A DNA stretch of 64,000 nucleotides, taken from Myxococcota bacterium. GTDB taxonomy: Bacteria > Myxococcota_C > UBA6777. The position numbers and the translations under genes are program-made. The notes under the pieces are model-generated. The model ran no database searches. It had not been told where the DNA came from and saw only the letters and a list, made by a program, of their open reading frames with translations. Shown here piece by piece: positions 56,676 through 64,000 of the stretch. The first letter of the stretch is position 1, and each line of letters begins with the position of its first letter. The DNA lies in assembly GCA_023150835.1 (NCBI GenBank), contig JAKLKB010000008.1:18361-82360 (forward strand), written 5' to 3'.

Positions 56676-57928
56676 AGCGAGTTCAAAAAGGCTTGCAGAG
56701 GATCGGTCTCTCCATTGAGCGGTACGATGGCACTGGCCTCTTGGGGGGTGACATGGGCCGATTGCTTGCCTTTCGAACCGCTTTTGTTCAGGAGCAGATC
56801 GTTCGCAAACGGAAACGGGGCGCGAAGCACCAACGCCACGCCCACCACGTTGCTCCCCGTGTGGAAGGGGCGCAGGATCAGCGGCGAAGCCATCCGATCC
56901 CAATCAAACGGGCGCAGCTCGACATCGCCCGGCTCTCCGCGTCTGTCTGTCTCTCTTCTTTGTTGGAAATGGAAGATAATCGGTAGGCCGAAAAAAGCTC
57001 GTGGAAATCTTCGGATCACTTTCCCGCTGACATGGACGACAGGTGTTCGATGTGCTGGGGCGCTTTGGCGTGTGATCGCTCGAATGGCGTCAGGTTCGGG
57101 CCACTTGCTGCGCCCCGGGGTCGGAGGCGTCCCTTTGTTGCGTTGTTGGCGGAAGTTCTTGTATCGCTGCAACAGATTGGACCAGATGGCTTCCGCTTGT
57201 TTGTTTTCTCCTACGCAGCGCAATCGGGCTCCATGCAAGATCGGCATCTCGATGTTTCCACCTGTGGCCAAGGCGTAGTGCTTGAGTTCTTCTTGTAATT
57301 TCGCACAGAGTTTGTCTGCTTTTTCGGGATATTTGACTTCCTCGCCGTCGCGTTTTCGCAGATGCAACGCACCAAAGCCGCGCCGCCCACGCGCACCGAT
57401 CCAGCCGAAACAACTCCACGCCCACAACGCCGCTTCCACCTCTGCTTTCAGCGAGCTTGGATAACGCAGTGTCAGCTTGAATTGATGGCCCCACGGTGGC
57501 TCAAAGAGCGGTTCGCTTTGGGCTGGAAACGCTGCATACGAATAAGGCGACTTAAAGTGTCCGATATTTTTGACTGGGGCACCGCCGTGTTGGATACTTG
57601 AAGGAAGTGTGAAAGGTTTGCTTGCCTGTGTCTGTTCGACGGTGATCTGGACGCAAGAAGGCTGTTCGGTGGAGCCCCAGATGGCGGACTCTTTTGCGTG
57701 GAGTTCGTGTGTATTTTTGCAGGCTGCGCCGCGTGTGGCTCGCCACCAAAAGCGCAGATGCCCTCGGATAGTCGGCACGCGGATCGGCGTCACTTCGTCG
57801 GGTTTGCCTGCATCCACGCCGCCACCGTAAATAGGGGTAATCACGGTATATTCACGCGTTTCTGTGATGATCTCGTCTTGTCTCTTGACCCGATTGAGGC
57901 TTGGAAGGGCGGGAGGTTGTTTCGGCAT
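56672..57928 (-). CDS. cmr1: Cmr1 (Cas7 family RAMP)
   Basis: YTVITPIYGGGVDAGKPDEVTPIRVPTIRGHLRFWWRATRG is diagnostic of Cmr1. ATG 57928 preceded by AGGAGAGG; ORF is open up to 58042. Confidence 0.95.
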   Translation of the reverse strand: MPKQPPALPSLNRVKRQDEIITETREYTVITPIYGGGVDAGKPDEVTPIRVPTIRGHLRFWWRATRGAACKNTHELHAKESAIWGSTEQPSCVQITVEQTQASKPFTLPSSIQHGGAPVKNIGHFKSPYSYAAFPAQSEPLFEPPWGHQFKLTLRYPSSLKAEVEAALWAWSCFGWIGARGRRGFGALHLRKRDGEEVKYPEKADKLCAKLQEELKHYALATGGNIEMPILHGARLRCVGENKQAEAIWSNLLQRYKNFRQQRNKGTPPTPGRSKWPEPDAIRAITRQSAPAHRTPVVHVSGKVIRRFPRAFFGLPIIFHFQQRRETDRRGEPGDVELRPFDWDRMASPLILRPFHTGSNVVGVALVLRAPFPFANDLLLNKSGSKGKQSAHVTPQEASAIVPLNGETDPLQAFLNSL

Positions 57929-58038
57929 AGCCTCTCCTTCTGATGTGTGGCTTCTTTTTTTCTTGTCGAAGGCTTCTTTTGAATCTTCTTCGCTCAGGAA
58001 ACGCTTTCGACACCAAGAGTATCGCTCTCTTTGGGCTT

Positions 58039-59319
58039 TCAAGGGATCTGTGTGGTTCCGAACAACGCGATGCCAAAACCATCGCGGCGATCTTGTTCGA
58101 GATCAGAGATCGGCTGACACCAATGTTGATGCAGCCAACGGCGGATGGCAGAGGCTTCCCCTTCCAGTTTCAGATAAAGGACGCTTCCTGCGGTCATCAA
58201 TCGGCGCGTCGGCTTGGGCGCTCCTTGGCGTTTTGCTTGCGCCGTTTTGTACTGAAGATCCCAACCCGAGACCACTTGCGGTCTTTCGGTGCGCAGCGCA
58301 CACAAGCGAGGCGTCACGCCTTCTTTTGGCTCCAACAGCCACGTCGGAAGCGTGCCTCGCGTAAAATAAGCGGGTGTCGCAAGCAGCAATCGCGCCGCAC
58401 CTGCTTGCACGATCGCTTCTTCGAGTTCTTGGCTCATCTTGAACGCAGACTCCACGCCCTCTTGTTTGCGCCACATCCCAGCACGCCGCTCTCCGCCAAG
58501 ATAACCAAAGCCCTCTTTGAGCCGTTTCTCCCAGACCTGTGGCGCTTGTAGATGCGTCGCGATCCCCATCCGTTGGAGATCACCAAAGCGATTTTTTCCA
58601 GACGTTCTTTCTCCCGAAGCTTGCCCCTCTTTGGCACTTTCGGTCTTTGCCAAAAAGCGGATGCCTTGTACTTGAAACAGCGCGCCTTCTTCTGCGGTGC
58701 TGCTGTCCTCTTGCACAGACACGTGTGTCCGCCACTCGCTCTCTAACTGTCCGATCCCCAACGCTTTTGGGTCAATCGTTTGCGTCGTTGGCTGAAGCAA
58801 CCAGCGTTGCAGATGCGACCACTTCCAAAAGGCCGGGGCTGTACTCGCTGGCTTGCCTTTTTGCGGAGACGAAAGCATCAAAGGCACCCATCCACCGGGC
58901 AGATTGCTTTGCTCGCCTGTTCCCAGTCCCTGCGGTACAAGAGACACACAATTAACCTTGCCTGAGTCGTCTTTTGGGCCGCGCTCAAAACACACCGCAT
59001 CCAATGGACTCGGGAGATACCATTCTTCGATCTTTCCCGTTTCGCTCAAACGCACCAAAAATGGGCCTCGGCTGCTTACTTCCCGAAGCAACGCTTCGGC
59101 CATCGCGGATTCATTTGTGTAGCCGGTCCCTTCTACACAAAAACCCCCATGCGTCGGAGAACTTCCGAGATGCGTTCTGGCTGCTCCTGCGAGCGTTGAC
59201 GGATACGGAAACGATAGACTGTACGCCTTTGACCCGGGCGCACTCGCAAACGGACGACCATCACGCAGCACCACCACACTCTGCGGCTCCAAGATCCACC
59301 ACTGTTTGATCTCGCTCAT
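58039..59319 (-). CDS. cmr3: Cmr3 (Cas5 family RAMP)
   Basis: WWILEPQSVVVLRDGRPFASAPGSKAYSLSFPYPSTLAGAARTHLG typical of Cmr3; between cmr2 and cmr1. Confidence 0.93.
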   Translation of the reverse strand: MSEIKQWWILEPQSVVVLRDGRPFASAPGSKAYSLSFPYPSTLAGAARTHLGSSPTHGGFCVEGTGYTNESAMAEALLREVSSRGPFLVRLSETGKIEEWYLPSPLDAVCFERGPKDDSGKVNCVSLVPQGLGTGEQSNLPGGWVPLMLSSPQKGKPASTAPAFWKWSHLQRWLLQPTTQTIDPKALGIGQLESEWRTHVSVQEDSSTAEEGALFQVQGIRFLAKTESAKEGQASGERTSGKNRFGDLQRMGIATHLQAPQVWEKRLKEGFGYLGGERRAGMWRKQEGVESAFKMSQELEEAIVQAGAARLLLATPAYFTRGTLPTWLLEPKEGVTPRLCALRTERPQVVSGWDLQYKTAQAKRQGAPKPTRRLMTAGSVLYLKLEGEASAIRRWLHQHWCQPISDLEQDRRDGFGIALFGTTQIP

Positions 59320-59381
59320 CGCTACACCTATTTGTCTGCTTTTTGTGCGCTTTTTCTCTGTTACACATCTGTCTTAAAGTA

Positions 59382-61232
59382 CTAGAGATTTTGTGTCAAT
59401 GGCTCTGAAAGCGCGATCGCATCTTGGAGATATTTGGATAGAATCAGTTCTTGCGCAAGCTGCCCCACCGATATGCTGCTCTTCTTGCTGCTTTTTTCGC
59501 CATCCAATTGAGAAAGCAGAGTATCCGTTGTTTCTGTTTCCACAAAAGCCGAACTGCCCGTCTGACGGCGACCAAGGATGCGGCTCACCTCGTGGTGGAG
59601 CATGGCTGCGTACCTGCTGTTGTGTGCTGGGGCTGGTTCCATCGTCAAGGCCAATTCGCGCAGATGGTAGCCCGTCCCTTCTGGGATGCGGCCATTTCGG
59701 TACAGCGCGATCTGCTGATCGAGCCTGTTGTCGATACTCCCCCAATAACCCGCCACCGTCTGCTCACTTCCGCTGCGTTTGCTGATCGCGATCGCAAGTG
59801 CGTTTCGTGTCTTTTTCGCTGCTTTTTCTGCCCGACGAACCAACGCCAAACCTTCGGACAACGGCTCGACATGGTGAACGATCGCGACTCCAACAGACAA
59901 AGTCGGTGTCAATGTTTCTCCATTGTCGTCGATAAACCCAAATGAAGACATCCTGTCTCGGAAACTTTGTGCCAAAGCCCGCGCACAAGAAAGTAACTGG
60001 TGCAGCGGTACAAAGGCCAGCACATCGTCCCCTCCAGCATACACCAGATCCCCATCGTGGCGCTCTTCTACGATGGTGCGCGTGTGTTGCGCGAACCCTT
60101 CAAGCGAGCGCGATAAAGTACGGTGTTCTTGCAGACTTTTGCAGGCGTCGATGGCTTTGCCCATCCGATCCCCATCCGCAAGCAAGATCCCGTAATACGG
60201 AGCAGGACGCACTCCCCCCATCTCAAGGGCTTGATACACTCGGCGGAGGTGCTTCTTGGCTTCTTCGAGCCGATCTTCGCCGACATACTCGCTCAGTCGC
60301 TCTTCCAACAGACTTCCACCGTCCCATCGCTCCCACAAAGGATGTCCTTGGCGTGGAATATAGCCGAGTTCTGCGCCTGTTTCTTTTGCCGCCTCTTGTA
60401 GAAATCTTCGATACTCTTGAACGGCTTCGTGTACTCTTTGACTGCGACTATCTCCGCTCCGCCCAAGTTGGCGCATCCGCTCAAGCAACGGTAGGGATGC
60501 TGTATGCGAGGTGCTGAAAAAATTTTCTGCCCTTGTCCCCAAAGGGCCTCTGCCCAAACGCTTCAGCAAACCAACCCCGCACAGCCTTTCCGCTCCATTG
60601 ACACCAAATCGGCTGCGTAGTCCTCCCCGTCCTGCTTGTTCTGCTTTGCGCTCTCTTGCTTCGTCGTAAGCGCGTTCGTCGATGACCGATTCGCGCTGTC
60701 CATCCAAGCTGGACTTTGGAACATAATCTCCCCATCGCACCGCGTTGAAGTCACGCGTATTTTTTCGGCCTGCCAACAGGTCTTCTGCGCGGCTTCTCGC
60801 CCTGTTGTAATCCCCCTCCAATGGTACTGCCGCCCAGTAGCATTCCAATACATCCGCGAGCTGTTTGTCTGCGATCTCTTGATGGAACAGTTCATTGCTT
60901 CTTAATGCTGAAAACGCACTTTGGCTCAATGCCTGTAGTCTTTTTTGCATCGCTTCGTAAGCAGCTTCGGCAACTTCTCTCGGCGAATTCTTGATCTGTG
61001 CCACCACTTTGTTTGCAACGTTGCTCGCTGAATTCGCCGCGAGATCGATCGCTTCGTTTCCAAATGCTGGAAAGATCAGCGCTCCTTCCCCCTCTTGGAT
61101 GTGGATGCTTCTTGCTGCGGCTTTCGATAACTCGCTCAGAAGCCATGAGCCAAACCACAAATCCCGACATCTTCTTGCTGTGGCGATAAACTCTTGGACT
61201 GGACCGATGCTCATCACGAGAAGCGAGGCCAT
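59382..61232 (-). CDS. cmr2: Cmr2/Cas10 with intact GGDD palm motif
   Basis: SIGPVQEFIATARRCRDLWFGSWLLSELSKAAA, GILLADGDRMGKAIDA, LVYAGGDDVLAFVPL. No HD nuclease motif seen at the N-terminus. Confidence 0.97.
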   Translation of the reverse strand: MASLLVMSIGPVQEFIATARRCRDLWFGSWLLSELSKAAARSIHIQEGEGALIFPAFGNEAIDLAANSASNVANKVVAQIKNSPREVAEAAYEAMQKRLQALSQSAFSALRSNELFHQEIADKQLADVLECYWAAVPLEGDYNRARSRAEDLLAGRKNTRDFNAVRWGDYVPKSSLDGQRESVIDERAYDEARERKAEQAGRGGLRSRFGVNGAERLCGVGLLKRLGRGPLGTRAENFFSTSHTASLPLLERMRQLGRSGDSRSQRVHEAVQEYRRFLQEAAKETGAELGYIPRQGHPLWERWDGGSLLEERLSEYVGEDRLEEAKKHLRRVYQALEMGGVRPAPYYGILLADGDRMGKAIDACKSLQEHRTLSRSLEGFAQHTRTIVEERHDGDLVYAGGDDVLAFVPLHQLLSCARALAQSFRDRMSSFGFIDDNGETLTPTLSVGVAIVHHVEPLSEGLALVRRAEKAAKKTRNALAIAISKRSGSEQTVAGYWGSIDNRLDQQIALYRNGRIPEGTGYHLRELALTMEPAPAHNSRYAAMLHHEVSRILGRRQTGSSAFVETETTDTLLSQLDGEKSSKKSSISVGQLAQELILSKYLQDAIALSEPLTQNL

Positions 61233-61281
61233 GACTTCTTCTCTCCGTGTGCTTGGTGCGTGACTGGTCTTTCTCGGATCT

Positions 61282-61390
61282 TGTACGATATCCGAGGTGA
61301 TCTATGATCGAAGGATAGCGCCCAGACGCCCTATCCTTGGGCAGCTTCCCCTACATTTTTATGATCACGCAACGGGCGGATTTCGTATTA
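61282..61390 (+). repeat. Family A element between the DUF932-like gene and cmr2
   Basis: TTGTACGATATCCGAGGTGATCTATGATCGAAGGATAGCGCCCAGACGCCCTATCCTTGGGCAGCTTCCCCTACATTTTTATGATCACGCAACGGGCGGATTTCGTATTA. Confidence 0.88.
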
Positions 61391-61541
61391 CAGCTTTCTT
61401 TTGGTACCCATCGCAACGTTTTGTTTGTGTAGCACGAACTTTTTCGCCACGCAAGAACATTTTTTCGTTTTCTTCCAAAAAGCATACGGCACAGCAGCAG
61501 TCACCCGATCATGTTCTCTCTGTTTATTTGCTGTCGAAGTC

Positions 61542-62648
61542 TTACATATTGATACGATGATGTGGCAGCAACGGAGAAGCATAAAAACCATTCTCTTGAA
61601 ATTCTCCGCTCTCTTCTCGCAAGAAAGTTTCTAAAGAGCGATCCAGAATGAATGTCCCGGCCAGCTTTAGGTAATGACTTGGTCGTTTGCTCAGTGCTTT
61701 TTCGTGCGTTCCGAGCCATGTAAGACTTTGGGACAAAGACCACTCATTCGATCCTGTCTTTGCGATCTCGTCTCGCAAGTGTGCTTTGATGCGTTCCTTT
61801 GAGGCTGGCGCGAGGTTGAGGCGAAACAACAGATCGTCCACCAATTCCTTTTTGAGCGGGGTTTGGCGGCGTATCTCGACGTTTTGTTGGGTGTCTGCGA
61901 TTCGAGCAAATCCCGACTCCACAAACGCCCAGATAAACGTACTGATCGGTTGTTGGCGTGTATGTTTCCATTGAATCTCTTGCTCGCGCCCTCTCAAACC
62001 ATTTGCGCAGATCAACACGTAGCGTTCAGCTTTGGCCTGATAAGCGCTGTATCCATTGTTCAGGCCAAACAAGAAGTGGCTCTCTAATCCAACTTCCATT
62101 CGTTTCTTGGGAGAGCGAATAGAAAAGGATAGGCATGGGCGGCCAAAGTCGTCTCTGCCCCATGTTTGTTGTTCTGAGAAGATCTTCCCCAACCGCGCAT
62201 CCGATCGGATGGCCTGCTGGAGTTCTTCGTAAACCTGCCCTTGGTCGATCTTCACAAAATGCTCCGAAACCACGCCATAAATGCTCTCGCCGCTTTTCGT
62301 CGGAAGAATGCGCAAAATCGGTTGTTCTTGATACAACGCATCCCTCAATTCTTCTTCCAGTTTTTTGGCATTGCTTCGATAGGCTGCATCCCATCGCTGT
62401 TTGCACTGCGCGTAGTTCGCGTTGGCATCTGCTCCCTTTGGTAGATTCGGCCACAGCCGATTCGCCAACTGATGCAGCAGCGGGCGATCCAAGGAACCTT
62501 GGTAGGTTTGACCTTTGATGCGTACGGTTACGCCATTCTTTTTTAGAAAAAACTCCGCGTCTCGGGTGAATGGCACATCCCGAATCTTTGCTTCGTTTTT
62601 GACTGTTTCTTTGATTTGCTGCGGGAGTTGAGTCTGATCGAGCGCCAT
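61542..62648 (-). CDS. DUF932-like protein at head of the Cmr locus
   Basis: GESIYGVVSEHFVKIDQGQVYEEL, SHFLFGLNNGYSAYQAKAERYVLICANGLRG...WKHT, EWSLSQSLTWLGTHEKALS resemble phage/plasmid DUF932 proteins. RBS AGGAGGAC upstream of ATG 62648. Confidence 0.6.
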   Translation of the reverse strand: MALDQTQLPQQIKETVKNEAKIRDVPFTRDAEFFLKKNGVTVRIKGQTYQGSLDRPLLHQLANRLWPNLPKGADANANYAQCKQRWDAAYRSNAKKLEEELRDALYQEQPILRILPTKSGESIYGVVSEHFVKIDQGQVYEELQQAIRSDARLGKIFSEQQTWGRDDFGRPCLSFSIRSPKKRMEVGLESHFLFGLNNGYSAYQAKAERYVLICANGLRGREQEIQWKHTRQQPISTFIWAFVESGFARIADTQQNVEIRRQTPLKKELVDDLLFRLNLAPASKERIKAHLRDEIAKTGSNEWSLSQSLTWLGTHEKALSKRPSHYLKLAGTFILDRSLETFLREESGEFQENGFYASPLLPHHRINM

Positions 62649-63081
62649 GGCGTCCTCCTTATGGTTTCTCTTGCTTGTCTTGGCTTCCCATTTTGTAAAC
62701 GGAGAGAGCTTTTTGTTTCTGACAGAGATCCGACGGACGCTGTTGGATTTGTTTTATGGAGGAGTAGATACTCGTTGACAGAGAGCGAGAGGAGTAGACA
62801 TGGGAAGGGTTCGCCGAGAAACTCAAATAGCTATAAGATAGCGCAAAAAAAGAGGGAGGCGGAAGAAGGCGAGGGGAAGAAAAAAGCTGCGAAGGAACGC
62901 AGACGGCGGAGCTATGGGAAAAAACAGGGATTTGGGGAGTTCGTTCGAGCCAACAAAAGAGAAGAAAGAGAAAAGGTACGGAAAAAGTCGAAGCGCTTGT
63001 AGGGGAGGCAGGGAAAAGAGAAGCCCCAAATCGTAAAGCCCCCAACAGCGGGGTTGTCAAATGATCTATTCGACAAGCCTC

Positions 63082-63506
63082 TCAATAAGGCTCTTGGAAT
63101 GGGTCGATGACGTGAAGAGTCAGGCCATCAAAATCGGAAACGTTACGTGTCGCTACTGCAAAATTGTTCGCTATCGCGATGGCGGCGATCTGGCCGTCAA
63201 ATGCGCTCAATGGGCGTCCCATTTTTTTTCTAGAGCCATGATTTGGCTGTAGGTATAGGCAGCAGCCTCATCAAAAACCAAAACACGCTGATCGAATCCA
63301 TCCGTGACAAACGCAGCAAACCGTTCTTGTAGCGTGTATTTTCGATATCCATTCGGTAGGATTTCGAGTCCATAACCAATTTCGGCGAGTGTGATCGTTG
63401 TGAGATAGAGAGTTGAAAGCTCTTGACGATCCAACCAATCCAGTACACGCGTTGAAGGGGCAACCCTCATCGCTTCCGACACAACGTTGGTGTCTAAGAC
63501 GATCAT
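63082..63506 (-). pseudogene. FitB/VapC-type PIN-domain toxin, split by a -1 frameshift at A8 (possible pseudogene or slippage-expressed gene)
   Basis: Frame 1: MIVLDTNVVSEAMRVAPSTRVLDWLDRQ...DEAAAYTYSQIMALEKKWDAH*; -1 frame continues GRPLSAFDGQIAAIAIANNFAVATRNVSDFDGLTLHVIDPFQEPY*, the conserved PIN C-terminal half. Confidence 0.85.
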
Positions 63507-63736
63507 CTTGAAAGATCCAAAGGTTGCGCTTGCTCGCGTTTTGGCGTGTCAAGCTCGATCCCGTGCTCGGTTCCAAACAGTCGCAGCGCGAGTTTCCCCA
63601 AACGTTCCGTCGGAGCCAAGGCTTGTTGCAATATCTCGCGAGCTTCTTCTTCGATCGACACGCCTCGTCGCGCAGCTCGATCTTTTAGCCGATCGACCGT
63701 TGTTGGATCAAGCTTTTGGATGTATAAATCGGTCAT
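63503..63736 (-). CDS. FitA/VapB-type antitoxin
   Basis: MTDLYIQKLDPTTVDRLKDRAARRGVSIEEEAREILQQAL ribbon-helix-helix antitoxin motif; ATGA overlap with the PIN toxin. Confidence 0.88.
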   Translation of the reverse strand: MTDLYIQKLDPTTVDRLKDRAARRGVSIEEEAREILQQALAPTERLGKLALRLFGTEHGIELDTPKREQAQPLDLSR

Positions 63737-64000
63737 CGTTGTCTCTCTTCTTGCGTCACTTTCGGGTTGTTTTTTTGGCGAACAGTTCTGTTTCAATGCT
63801 AAGGGTTGAAAAAAAACCAGCGCGGAGAAGGAGAAGATCGGAGCGAAAAAGAGAGTCTCGATGCAAAAACAACAATGTTTCCAAGGGTGTCGAAAATGAC
63901 ATGGAGCCACGCAACCATCCGACTAAAAATAGAGGAGCAGCCCCATGTCGACGAACCATTCTAGCTATCTCACTTCTCTCGTCAACACTTTTTCTCACTT

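Noticed and set aside
62616-63002. K/R-rich 128-aa plus-strand ORF (and its 133-aa antisense)
   Set aside because: Translation follows from a purine-rich tract; overlaps the DUF932-like gene start; no family signal.
1-64000. tRNA/rRNA genes, transposase, prophage or integrase
   Set aside because: None recognised by eye in the ORF list or sequence; a tRNAscan/Infernal run would be needed to exclude small RNAs.

Overview
Chromosomal-looking window with no transposase, phage or conjugation genes recognised by eye. The content (six Ser/Thr kinases, HEAT, Sel1 and PQQ-like secreted proteins, a tricorn-type protease, GH57/DUF4912 genes) resembles Myxococcota/deltaproteobacteria-like genomes; this taxonomic reading is inference. 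1-52 kb is mostly housekeeping and signalling: cysS, kinases, lepB, ABC-F, ADP-ribosylglycohydrolase, arfB, DUF445, WS/DGAT, LPLAT, HmuY/TonB receptor, RluA, an EF-hand plus caspase-like protein, and others. 53-62.6 kb holds a type III-B (Cmr) CRISPR effector locus: cas6 facing a DUF932-like gene followed by cmr2-cmr3-cmr1-cmr4-cmr5-cmr6. The window shows no CRISPR array, no cas1/cas2 and no recognisable CARF effector. At 63 kb lies a FitAB/VapBC-type toxin-antitoxin pair whose toxin is split by a -1 frameshift at an A8 tract. The most unusual non-coding signal is two families of short dispersed palindromic elements with terminal inverted repeats. Family A is about 110-130 bp with ends TCATACGATATCCG...CGGATTTCGTATCA. 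Family B/C has a 13-bp TIR, ATAGGACTTACGC...GCGTAAGTCCTAT, with at least two different cores. They occupy many intergenic regions, sit inside the cmr operon at two places, and one supplies the predicted start region of a HmuY lipoprotein. All family calls are by eye from translated motifs; no search was run.
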